From Flammeovirgaceae bacterium UBA2786 (lineage in GTDB: Bacteria > Bacteroidota > Bacteroidia > Cytophagales > Cyclobacteriaceae): a DNA stretch of 9,790 bases. Both the position numbers and the translations under genes were made by a program. This document shows positions 1 to 8,500 of this stretch, piece after piece (within the stretch, counting starts at the first letter, position 1; the number at the start of each line of letters is the position of its first letter). The notes under the pieces were generated by a model. The model had not been told where the DNA came from. It was given only the letters and a program-made list of their open reading frames with translations, and did not search any database. Location of the stretch: NCBI GenBank assembly GCA_002352225.1, contig DEIA01000067.1:13165-22954 (forward strand). Direction: 5' to 3'.

Positions 1-155
1 TCATGCAAAAAATTAAGACATGAATGCATGGACTCAAAACTACAAATTCTAATCGAAACATTCATCATTAGAGATTGAAATGATGATTGCATCAAGAACT
101 ATTCCAGTTTGGTGTGGTCTCAACCTTCCGGCACCACCTAACTTAAATGAGATGG

Positions 156-1178
156 TTACAACATCATGCGCAGTACTAACTCGCGCAGTATTTGTCCCTC
201 GCTGGCATCGCCCGAATCTACCCCTTTAAGTTTTAGGTCGGTTTGTTTAAGCAGCGAGAGGGTGGTTACGATTTGCTTACCCGAGTAATATCTTAAAGCA
301 ACACTGTAATCAGTTGCAAAATATCGATTGATTTTAAGCAATGTAGCTATCCCCGAGTCACTCCGATCGGGCGATGATGACGCAATGAGAGCTTTACTGA
401 AAAACGAATACAGGAAAGCAACCATCGGAATTACAGGATTCCTTTTTGTATTTGCTTCAAAGTAGTTTACTATCTTATTTGCCTGAAGATGATCTTTTCG
501 AATCAACGCTTTATGTAATTCGAAAATGTTGTATTCCTTACTGATACCCACATGAGCCATTACCAAATCTGCTGTAATGGATTGACCGCGTGGTGTGTTA
601 ATTATTACCTTATCAATCTCGTTAGCTAACCGGTTTAAATCATTGCCTACGTATTCGGCTAAAACCTGCTTTGCCCGATCGTCCATTGTGAATTCCCGAC
701 CCGCTACATACTCCTGAATAAAATTGCCTAACTCATTGTCTTTTGGCTTTTTAAAGGTTGCCGATTCAGTTAATTGTTCAATTTTTTTACCTAACTCTTT
801 ACGCTTGTCAAATGACTTATGCATGTGGCATAATACCAGCAGGGTTGATGGTACCGGCCTTTTCAAATAATCAAGTAACATTTTAGCCCCTTCTTCCTTC
901 TGTAAATCCACAATATCCTGAGCTTCTTTTACTATCACCACCTGCCGTTCGGCCATCATAGGGAAACGCCTGGCATGTGTTAGTATGGCACTAACTGTTA
1001 CATCCTTTCCATACACAATAACCTGATTAAAACCCCTTTCAGCATCTGTTAATACATTACTCTCTATATAATTGGAAATCAGATCAATATAATATGTCTC
1101 TTCACCTTGAAGCACATATACAGGCTCGTACTTGCGCGATTTAAGGTTATCCAGAATTTTCTTTGCACCGCTATCCAT
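156..1178 (-). CDS. holA: DNA polymerase III subunit delta (clamp-loader subunit)
   Basis: This 340-residue protein matches the delta subunit of the replicative clamp loader, which opens the beta sliding clamp and helps place it on primed DNA in the cytoplasm. The N-terminus has the family's opening strand and degenerate nucleotide-binding-like turn (VYVLQGEETYYID, residues about 20-32). The middle carries the typical ARRFPMMAERQVVIVKEA block (69-86), where clamp-binding residues lie in the family. The helical signature YVGNDLNRLANEIDKV (176-191) is strongly diagnostic, and the C-terminal collar region ends with QTDLKLKG followed by a Leu/Arg-rich helix. The length is normal for the family. 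The ATG at 1178 is the only sensible start. It overlaps the end of the upstream rhomboid gene by 8 nt, which suggests translational coupling. It is the last gene of a three-gene minus-strand operon. No truncation or unusual residues are visible. Confidence 0.93.
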   Translation of the reverse strand: MDSGAKKILDNLKSRKYEPVYVLQGEETYYIDLISNYIESNVLTDAERGFNQVIVYGKDVTVSAILTHARRFPMMAERQVVIVKEAQDIVDLQKEEGAKMLLDYLKRPVPSTLLVLCHMHKSFDKRKELGKKIEQLTESATFKKPKDNELGNFIQEYVAGREFTMDDRAKQVLAEYVGNDLNRLANEIDKVIINTPRGQSITADLVMAHVGISKEYNIFELHKALIRKDHLQANKIVNYFEANTKRNPVIPMVAFLYSFFSKALIASSSPDRSDSGIATLLKINRYFATDYSVALRYYSGKQIVTTLSLLKQTDLKLKGVDSGDASEGQILRELVLRMML

Positions 1179-1737
1179 ACTTTCTTTTTTGCGCTAAATT
1201 AAATGCTGTATAAATTCCTACCAATGCCCCCGCTAAATGCGATTCCCACGAAATGAAAGGATCGCCCGGAAACACTCCGTAAAATAACCCCCCATAAATT
1301 ACTAAGATTACAATACTGATCAGTATTGACATAAACTCCTGCCTGATAAACCCATAAAAAATCAGGAAAGCGGCCAGTCCATAAACAAGACCGCTTGCCC
1401 CTATATGGTACGCTTCGCGCGGACTAAAAAGCCATACGAGCACATTCGTAATAAAGTAGCACCTGAAGAAAACAATCCCTCCTATTCGATCATAAAAAAA
1501 GTACAACACAGAACCCAGAAACAACAATGGAAAAGTGTTAGACAGCAGGTGCATGTAGCCTCCATGAATTAAGGGTGCAGTAAAAACACCGATGAGGCCT
1601 GTTAACGTGCGAGGTTTAATTCCTAAAAAACCTAAGTCGATATGATAATAGAACTGGAAGGAGAATACCAACCACATGAAAAAAACCAAACGAAAGGGTA
1701 CAACCGAACTATTGAAGTACTTTGAGCCAGTTGCCAT
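1171..1737 (-). CDS. Rhomboid family intramembrane serine protease
   Basis: This 188-residue, very hydrophobic protein has about six membrane segments and should cleave transmembrane substrates within the inner membrane. The catalytic dyad is visible: Ser115 in the GASG motif (113-116, followed by LVYG) and His167 in SHLAGALVG. The oxyanion and structural motif HGGYMHLLSN (58-67) supplies the family's conserved His58, His63 and Asn67, equivalent to His145, His150 and Asn154 of E. coli GlpG. All key residues are present, so it is probably active. It lacks GlpG's N-terminal cytoplasmic domain, which makes it a compact core-only rhomboid. The ATG at 1737 is 1 nt after the stop of the TerB-like gene, and the 3' end overlaps holA by 8 nt, so it is the middle gene of an operon. 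Its substrate cannot be inferred from the sequence. Confidence 0.9.
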   Translation of the reverse strand: MATGSKYFNSSVVPFRLVFFMWLVFSFQFYYHIDLGFLGIKPRTLTGLIGVFTAPLIHGGYMHLLSNTFPLLFLGSVLYFFYDRIGGIVFFRCYFITNVLVWLFSPREAYHIGASGLVYGLAAFLIFYGFIRQEFMSILISIVILVIYGGLFYGVFPGDPFISWESHLAGALVGIYTAFNLAQKRKYG

Positions 1738-1738
1738 T

Positions 1739-2206
1739 TTAGAAAGTAGCCGGGTCTTTAATCATTGGCAGGTTTACCAGCAGCGCCTCTTCATTACCAA
1801 TCGTTTTCATGCCCAATACCCCACCCGATGATTCTGCTATTTCTGTTGCGATTTCGCGTAAGCTATTATAAAACTCTTTAGCAAATTGGCTATTTAATTT
1901 TTTAAAGATGCTCTCTAACTGTATGAGCATTTCCGATATGGCTGCAGTTCGTTTATCTGCCTTAGGGGGCAGTGATTGAATTACAATTCTGATCTTATCT
2001 TCAAAGTCGGTACCCACTTCAGTGTAAAAAGCCAGCAGACTGGAGCGAGTACGTTTTTGTTTTGCTTCGGTAAGCGAAATAGCACGATTAATTTCTTTGT
2101 TATCGATTTTACCATCGGCACCGGCAATTAAAATAGAGACTAAAACAGGTGCCTTATGTAATAGTTCAATCTCAGCCGAAGTTAGTTTTTCAAATTCCCG
2201 AATCAT
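1739..2206 (-). CDS. TerB-like (tellurite-resistance TerB fold) protein, function unknown
   Basis: This is a 155-residue, mostly helical soluble protein with no signal peptide. Residues about 20-45 (a hydrophobic helix, then AGADGKIDNKEINRAI) match the hallmark of TerB-like proteins, in which an acidic ADGxID..E loop can hold a divalent metal. Asp31, Asp35 and Glu38 are the candidate ligands. A further helical block follows, then a C-terminal tail beginning AESSGGVLGMKTIGNEEA (124-141) and ending in an LP.I.DP-type sequence. I believe this tail recurs in Bacteroidota members of the group, but its role is unknown. The name TerB refers to the fold, and nothing here supports an actual tellurite-resistance role. 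It is the first gene of the operon with the rhomboid gene and holA, and its start lies beside the 93-bp divergent promoter region. A generic stress-linked or scaffold role would be speculation. Confidence 0.72.
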   Translation of the reverse strand: MIREFEKLTSAEIELLHKAPVLVSILIAGADGKIDNKEINRAISLTEAKQKRTRSSLLAFYTEVGTDFEDKIRIVIQSLPPKADKRTAAISEMLIQLESIFKKLNSQFAKEFYNSLREIATEIAESSGGVLGMKTIGNEEALLVNLPMIKDPATF

Positions 2207-2299
2207 GGTTTTCTATCGTGGTGGAATTGCAGTAAATTTCAAATATTTTAGCCTAAAGTAACAGTATTTCGGCACCAAGTAAAAGATAAAGCGTTACGC
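2207..2299. promoter_or_regulatory. Divergent intergenic region, probable promoters both ways
   Basis: These 93 bp separate two divergent transcription units and must hold both promoters unless one lies inside a gene. Bacteroidota housekeeping promoters use a -7 element close to TAnnTTTG. On the minus strand, AATATTTG (2247-2240) matches this with one mismatch and would give an untranslated leader of roughly 25-30 nt before the TerB-like start at 2206. I could not find a well-spaced -33 TTG for it. On the plus strand the best candidate, TATTTCGG (2265-2272), has two mismatches. No convincing sigma-54 site (TGGCAC-N5-TTGC) is visible, so I see no sign that the regulator activates itself from here. 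Neither adjoining start has a clear Shine-Dalgarno sequence, as is usual in this phylum. Confidence 0.4.
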
Positions 2300-3661
2300 A
2301 TGTACGAAAATGATCCGGTTCGCATATTTGTAGTAGAGGATGACCCGGCCTACACCAAATTTCTGATGTATGTATTAAGCCTGAATCCTGACTTTGAACC
2401 TGAATTTTTTACTTCAGGAAAGGATTGCCTGGCACACCTCCACAAAAAACCTTCTGTTATTACGCTTGATTATTCCCTGCCCGACATGGAGGGAGAAAAG
2501 GTATTAAAATCTATTCGCGAATTCGATCCGAACATAAGTGTAATCATCGTTTCGGCACAGGAAAAAATTGGTACAGCAGTTGAACTCCTGAAGGCTGGTG
2601 CATTCGACTACATTTCAAAAGATGAAGACGCAAAAGACCGAATTCTAAACTCCATTAAAAACGCACGAAACAAAACCTCATTAATTAAGGAGATTGATCG
2701 GTTAAAGCATGAGATTACCATTAAGTACGACTTTGAGAAAAGTATATTGGGTACAAGCCCGGCCATCAAAAAGATTTTTGACCTGATTGAGAAGGCCGTA
2801 AAAACACAAATCACCGTTTCCATTACAGGCGAAACCGGAACCGGAAAAGAACTTATTGCAAAAGCTATTCACTACAATTCGAAACGAAAGAATAAATCGC
2901 TGGTAGCCGTAAATGTAGCCGCCATTCCGAAAGAGCTGATTGAAAGTGAACTATTCGGACATGAAAAAGGTGCGTTTACCGGTGCTGCCAGTCGCAGAAT
3001 TGGAAAATTTGAAGAAGCCGAAGGTGGCACAATCTTTTTGGATGAAATCGGTGAGATGGACCTAGGGTTACAATCTAAATTGCTAAGGGTGTTGCAAGAA
3101 AAGGAACTCACCCGAATAGGTGGTAACCAGGTTATTAAATTAGATGTACGTGTAATTGTGGCCACCCATCGCAATCTGTTAGAAGAAGTGCGGGCCGGGC
3201 GTTTCCGCGAAGATTTATATTACCGGTTATTGGGCTTGCCTATTCACTTGCCTGCTTTGCGCGAGCGTGGGCAGGATATTTTGCTTTTAGCCCGGTATTT
3301 TCTTGATCAGTTTGCGCAAGAAAACGATTTAAAGAAAATAAAACTCTCCGTACAAGCTCAGGATAAGTTACTGCAATACCCGTTTCCGGGAAATGTGCGT
3401 GAATTAAAATCGGTAATTGAATTGGCCGCTGTTATGGCTACTGAAAATGAAATTCAGGAGAAAGATATAACCTTTACCACTCCCCTGCACGATGATTCGG
3501 TGATCCTAAAAGAAATGACCTTACAAGAGTACACCTACCGGATAATCAGAAACTACCTGAATAAATATAATAATAACGTACTGGAGGTAGCTCGTAAATT
3601 AGACATTGGTAAATCATCCATCTATCGTTACCTCAAAGAAATGGAAGACCTTGGCATTTGA
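2300..3661 (+). CDS. Sigma-54-dependent response regulator, NtrC family
   Basis: This 453-residue cytoplasmic transcription activator has the full NtrC layout. The receiver domain (about 7-125) has the acidic pocket Glu13-Asp14-Asp15, phospho-acceptor Asp57 (TLDYSLPDMEG), switch Ser85 and conserved Lys107. A short coiled linker follows. The AAA+ sigma-54 interaction domain (about 148-378) has Walker A GETGTGKE (177-184), an intact GAFTGA loop (224-229) that contacts sigma-54, Walker B GGTIFLDE (242-249), and an arginine-finger region GRFREDLYYRL. The C-terminal Fis-type helix-turn-helix is at about 425-446 (VARKLDIGKSSIYRYLKEM). Every residue needed for phosphorylation, ATP hydrolysis and sigma-54 contact is present, so it should be a working activator of RpoN-dependent promoters. 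The ATG at 2300 gives a normal N-terminus. The hybrid kinase gene begins 16 nt after its stop, which strongly suggests a cognate pair. The target genes are unknown. Confidence 0.94.
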   Translation: MYENDPVRIFVVEDDPAYTKFLMYVLSLNPDFEPEFFTSGKDCLAHLHKKPSVITLDYSLPDMEGEKVLKSIREFDPNISVIIVSAQEKIGTAVELLKAGAFDYISKDEDAKDRILNSIKNARNKTSLIKEIDRLKHEITIKYDFEKSILGTSPAIKKIFDLIEKAVKTQITVSITGETGTGKELIAKAIHYNSKRKNKSLVAVNVAAIPKELIESELFGHEKGAFTGAASRRIGKFEEAEGGTIFLDEIGEMDLGLQSKLLRVLQEKELTRIGGNQVIKLDVRVIVATHRNLLEEVRAGRFREDLYYRLLGLPIHLPALRERGQDILLLARYFLDQFAQENDLKKIKLSVQAQDKLLQYPFPGNVRELKSVIELAAVMATENEIQEKDITFTTPLHDDSVILKEMTLQEYTYRIIRNYLNKYNNNVLEVARKLDIGKSSIYRYLKEMEDLGI

Positions 3662-3677
3662 AATACCCCCCATTAAA

Positions 3678-5582
3678 ATGAAATTAACACTTCAAGCCTA
3701 CGTACGTAAAGGTCGGTTTTATAAATCAACCGTTGAGGATGGCTCTGACATCATATTTATTGTAGACTACAAAGGCAATATTCTCTACCAAAATAATTCC
3801 GTGCGCCAAACGCTGGGGTATAGCAACAACAGTCTGGTTGGAAAAAATTTTTTCGACTATGTTCCCGTTCATTTGCTTACCTACATAAAAAACCAATTTT
3901 TGGTTAGTACCCGTAAAACTTACAACAAAGGGATAGAGTTTCAGTTTAAATGCAAAGACAAAAGCTACAAATACCTGGAGTTTAACTCCATAAACCTGAA
4001 TAAGAAAGAAGGAATTAAAGGGTTAATTCTGGATTGTCGCGACATTACTCAACGTAAGAAAGATGCAGAAGAGTTGCTACGTGCCCAAAAAGCAAAAGAA
4101 CAATTTCTGGCCAACATTAGTCATGAAATCCGTACACCGATAAATGGTATTGCCGGCATGGCTGCTTTGTTAAGCCAAAATCCAACACACGAAGAACAAA
4201 AAACTTACCTGAATGCCATTAAAAGCGCAGCCGATAACCTAAAGGTTATCATCAACGATATTCTGGATCTTGCCTCTATTGAATCCGGGAAGTTACAATT
4301 GGAAAAAATTGGTTTTAATTTAAATGACCTTTTGAATTCGCTGGTTGACACCTTTAGCATGCAGGCTAAAGAGAAACGAATTACCTTAATCCATAATTTA
4401 GATAAGCAAGCCAACCGTGTTTTTATCGGAGACCCTGTTCGGCTAAATCAAATTCTGATTAACCTTATTAGCAATGCCGTAAAATTTACGCATGCAGGAT
4501 CCATTAAAATCAATGTAACGGCTCAAAAGCTAAAAGAGGATTCGTATAAGTTGCAATTTGATATTACCGATACCGGCATCGGCATTCCGCAAGATAAACT
4601 TCAGACCATTTTTGAAAGCTTTAGCCAGGCCGATGCCAGTGTTACCCGTAAATATGGAGGTACGGGTTTGGGGCTTACTATCGTTAAACAGTTGGTAGAA
4701 CTTCAAGGTGGGTCTATTTCAGTATCCAGTAAAGAAAATGCAGGCTCAACCTTTACATTCTATCTACCCTACAAAACGGGTAAAAAAGCCAGACCCGTAA
4801 AAGCAGGCGTTCATCAACCTAAAAGTAAAGAGTCATTTAAATATTACTCCATCCTATTAGTGGAAGACAATGATATAAACCGGCTTTATGCCAGCAGCAT
4901 TCTGAAAATGTGGGGCTGTCATTTTGAAACTGCCGAAAATGGTGTAGTAGCACTTGAAAAAATCCGAAATCATTCATTCGATGCCATTCTTATGGATGTA
5001 CAGATGCCCGTAATGGATGGATTGGAAACCACTAAAGCCATACGACAGGGTGATCCGGCTAAAAAAGATGTATTGATTATCGCCCTTACAGCTAACGCCA
5101 CACAGCAGGACTACCAAAAATGCCTGGATGCCGGTATGAACGATTGTATTATCAAGCCCTTTACTCAACAGGATTTATTCAGTTCACTCAACAAACATTT
5201 GGGGCGAAAAGTTATTGTAAAGCGAGAAACCGGAATTAAGGAAACGCAAGGTGATTCGCTTGTGGATTTAAGTTACCTCAAAAAAATGTCTAACAACAAT
5301 CAGGAGTTCATTAACGAAATTATCACAACGTTTCTGGAATCCATGCCAGGTAGTATTGCAGAAATAAATCAAAACGCAACTGAAGGAAACTGGGAACAGG
5401 TAGCTAAAGTAGTGCACAAGATAAAACCCACCATAACACTAATGGGAATTAACTCTCTTAAGGATAAGATTCTGATATTAGAACAGGAAGCAAAAACTAA
5501 CCCGGGCTCAAGTCAAGCCACTACCCTTATTCAGGAAGTTTCCGCATCCTTGCTTCAGGCTGTTGAGTTTCTTCGCAAGTAA
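3678..5582 (+). CDS. Soluble PAS hybrid histidine kinase with receiver and HPt domains
   Basis: This is a 634-residue protein starting at the ATG at 3678. A longer in-frame version from a TTG at 3606 would overlap the regulator gene and adds no domain, so I reject it. Domains in order: PAS (about 20-128); dimerisation/phospho-acceptor domain with His149 in FLANISHEIRTPINGI; HATPase with N-box Asn262/Asn266, G1 box DTGIGIP (298-304) and G2 box GGTGLGL (327-333); receiver domain with Glu396-Asp397, phospho-acceptor Asp440 (LMDVQMPVMDG) and Lys493; and a C-terminal HPt domain with His580 in VVHKIKPTITLMG. There is no signal peptide or membrane segment, so the PAS domain should read an internal cue (ligand, redox state or protein partner). 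The final HPt is suited to hand phosphate to the adjacent sigma-54 regulator, 16 nt upstream in the same operon. The catalytic residues all look intact. The signal cannot be inferred. Confidence 0.93.
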   Translation: MKLTLQAYVRKGRFYKSTVEDGSDIIFIVDYKGNILYQNNSVRQTLGYSNNSLVGKNFFDYVPVHLLTYIKNQFLVSTRKTYNKGIEFQFKCKDKSYKYLEFNSINLNKKEGIKGLILDCRDITQRKKDAEELLRAQKAKEQFLANISHEIRTPINGIAGMAALLSQNPTHEEQKTYLNAIKSAADNLKVIINDILDLASIESGKLQLEKIGFNLNDLLNSLVDTFSMQAKEKRITLIHNLDKQANRVFIGDPVRLNQILINLISNAVKFTHAGSIKINVTAQKLKEDSYKLQFDITDTGIGIPQDKLQTIFESFSQADASVTRKYGGTGLGLTIVKQLVELQGGSISVSSKENAGSTFTFYLPYKTGKKARPVKAGVHQPKSKESFKYYSILLVEDNDINRLYASSILKMWGCHFETAENGVVALEKIRNHSFDAILMDVQMPVMDGLETTKAIRQGDPAKKDVLIIALTANATQQDYQKCLDAGMNDCIIKPFTQQDLFSSLNKHLGRKVIVKRETGIKETQGDSLVDLSYLKKMSNNNQEFINEIITTFLESMPGSIAEINQNATEGNWEQVAKVVHKIKPTITLMGINSLKDKILILEQEAKTNPGSSQATTLIQEVSASLLQAVEFLRK

Positions 5583-5583
5583 A

Positions 5584-8500
5584 TTAATTCCGGTTTACCA
5601 CCACCAATTTCTTATGCACCGTTGCGCCTTGTGGCGATGTCATCACCACATAATACACTGCATTGGCCAAACCTGAAATATCAACCGGCTTGATGCCATT
5701 AACAGCGCCTTCAAAGTCTCCGCTTAGTACTGTGATTCCGCGCTGATCTAAAATTCTCCAAGATGTGCCAGGTGCTACTTCGGCCGGTAGACCAAAGTTA
5801 AACTCCAGACTGGCCGGATTTGGAAATACCTGAATAGATTTAAGGGTAGCTAATGCCGGTGTATCATCCACCGCAGTAACCGGGTCGGTTTGTTTAGGCG
5901 CTACTCCGGTGCGTATAACATGTGACTGAAGAATTTCATTGGTCTGCAAATCCTGAACATAACCCACCAACATCAACCCATTCGGATTTACAATTGGCAC
6001 ATCCAGCACTACATCCAGCGCTTCGCGGCTTAGTATCTGACCTGTGGTAAACGGAAGTTCAATTACCAGACCTGCAGGCGTAAACAAATTCTTACGCAAC
6101 ACATTTTTATTGCCACTTACGTCTTGTTCCAGCAATGCTACGTTAATTAACACCGGGCGCGTATAGGCTTGCCTTGCCGTTAGCGTTAAACGCACGCTCA
6201 TCTTCGTATTTTCTGCTGTCGGCAAATCTTCTACCAGTACATCAAACACAGGATCCACCAACGCCCTGCGATCAATTTCAATCTTATTGATTTCTAACCA
6301 CTTTCCAGTGAACTTACCCGGCTCTAATTTACCATCCATAATCGTATAGGGCGGTTGTGATACGCGATAACGCAATGCTCTGGCGGCTGGGTCTTCCGGG
6401 TTATCACGGTTAAGCGGATCTACTCCATTAAAGTTTACGTGATATTGAATCTGATCAAAATCAGAGAAGCCTCTGAATGTTAATTGATCCTGATATAAAT
6501 CATTCAAATCTGCATCTGCATCTAAGCTTATGTTGAGTGTTGAAGTAGTAAAATGCTCTACCAACACATTGCGTTGCTTTTCGCCTACGTACACATTATC
6601 GAACGCAAAACCATCAAAATCAATACCAGGCGCATTTGTACCATTGCTCGCTAATGCCAACCGGAACCGAACTTGTTTCCTTTCAGCCCCGGCTTTTGGA
6701 ATCATATCCAGATGGAAGCGCGCATTCTTCCATTCCGTTTGTTTATTCGTCCAGCCATACTGCCCTAGTATTTGGTTACCGGGGTTGGAAGGAATAGCTG
6801 CACCATTAAACCAGTTTATTCCCTGGTCGCGCGGTTCTGTTACCGCAGGTCCCACCAACTCCCACGTAGCACCACCATCTATGGAGTATTGAAGTACCAC
6901 ACCATCCAGGTTAGCTTCCAGATCAGAGAAGTAATCCAGTGCAATCATAGGACGGGTAAGAGCATCAATATCAAAGCAAGGACTATTTACTACTGATTTC
7001 TCATTAGGGAAATAGGTATTGCTGTTGTTCCCTGTCCACCAAACATTACCTGCACTGTTTGCAGCCGTTATCTCCAACCCAGTTGGGGCTCCATGTTTCC
7101 AACTCACAAAGGTGTTATCATCCGGGTCAATCAGATTTTCTATAAACCACCCTGCAGGCGTATCAAAATTTTCTGGTGGAGTACCCGATGCCGCCACTAC
7201 GGTTACATAGGGAACAATGGTAACGGGCCTTGTCTTTGGTAAACTTGTACAACCCAGGTTAGTAGTAACGGTGAGGATTGGATCATAACCACCCGTGCTT
7301 ACATACTTATGGATTGGATCCGAATAGGTACCAATGGTACGGCCACTGTGTGCAGGAGGAGCAATTGTTCCTAAACCTGTAAGTACATCTCCATCATCGA
7401 AATTCCAGTTATACTGTGCAATGGTACTAGAGCCCAGATTTGAAATAAGTGCTTTAAATCTTGTACTATCGTTATTGCAAATCGCGAAGTAATCGAAATC
7501 AACTACCGGAATGGTTCCTACCACTATTGAAGTAGGACTTGTATACGTGCTCGAACAACCCTGGGTAGTTGTTACCCTTAGCGACACCGAATAAGAACTG
7601 GCTGTTGCATACATATGACTTGGATTATCATATATCCCGGTTGTTTTACCCCCATTTGTTCCAGGAGGTATTGTTCCTGCAGGAGAACCGGCTACACCAC
7701 TAAAATCACCAAAGTTCCATTCTACTAACCCAACCGTTGGTGCGAACGGTGTATTGATATTAGATACATTAATAGTTGATGTATTTGTAAATGTTGTTGG
7801 GCTATCAATACAGCTACCGGTTGAGGTAAAAGATACCACCGGACTTGCTTGTACTTTTACATTCCTCTCTTTAAATGAAGTTACGCCCAACGCATTGGTA
7901 TAGGTAAATCTTATGGTGTATATATCTGAAACAACACCATTCGTTTGTACATAATAATTTGTTCCATCAAACATAACTGTCAGCCCTGGTGTTAGGCTTT
8001 CGAAAAGTGTAGGTGGTATACCCGGGCTTCCACCGTCAACTGGTGTAAGTAGTAAATTTCCTGTGTCGGCACATATTCTAAAATCCCCATCGCTATCAGG
8101 CATAGAACCTTGAACGATAAAATCTACTGTAGTAAGTGGATTCACTCTTAGGCTTTGAGAAGTAGAATTTGCGCACCCATTCGCATCTGTAAAAGAATAA
8201 GAAATCACATTAACTGTCGCAGGAGTTCCATCATAAATTGTCGCATTAGCCGGAGTAAGGAATGTCTGATCGAAACCTGTACCTCCATCAATGGTAGTTG
8301 CTGTTAAACCAGAGCCTGGAACAATTGTAAATAATCCACCCGCCTGAAATGCATTTAGTTTGAGATCAGGTCCATTTTCAGGGGTTGAAGCAGGAAGTCC
8401 AATAAACGAAGCATTCGGTAACGGATTAAGTGTAAGGTTCATGGTCTCCACTTCGGCAGGGCACACACCGGATGCGGCCGTGGTAAGCGTTAACACCCGT

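Noticed and set aside
1..155. Short open frame from the left edge to a TGA at 76-78, and an imperfect hairpin (GGTGTGGT at 111-118 with ACCACC at 133-138) downstream of holA.
   Set aside because: The 25-codon open frame has no recognisable sequence and could be chance. The hairpin has a bulge, a long loop and no T-run, so I do not call it a terminator. The stretch is left unannotated.
3023..3038. TGGCAC-N5-TTTT resembling a sigma-54 promoter inside the regulator gene.
   Set aside because: It lacks the TTGC -12 element and lies in the codons of the Walker B region (GGTIFLD), where the bases are explained by protein conservation.
2872..3174. Minus-strand open frames opposite the regulator AAA+ domain (also 2608-2823) and the kinase (4205-4414, 4974-5168).
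   Set aside because: These are antisense to highly conserved, motif-complete domains, with serine-rich low-complexity translations typical of shadow frames.
3606..3677. Upstream TTG-initiated extension of the hybrid kinase overlapping the regulator gene.
   Set aside because: It adds 24 residues with no domain content and overlaps coding sequence of the regulator, while an ATG at 3678 sits right before the natural N-terminus.
6530..6892. Antisense 120-codon open frame on the plus strand within the surface-protein gene, plus smaller ones at 7019-7210 and 8360-8545.
   Set aside because: The protein sequences look like no known family, have no start context, and lie opposite a clearly coding gene. 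They are shadows of its codon use.
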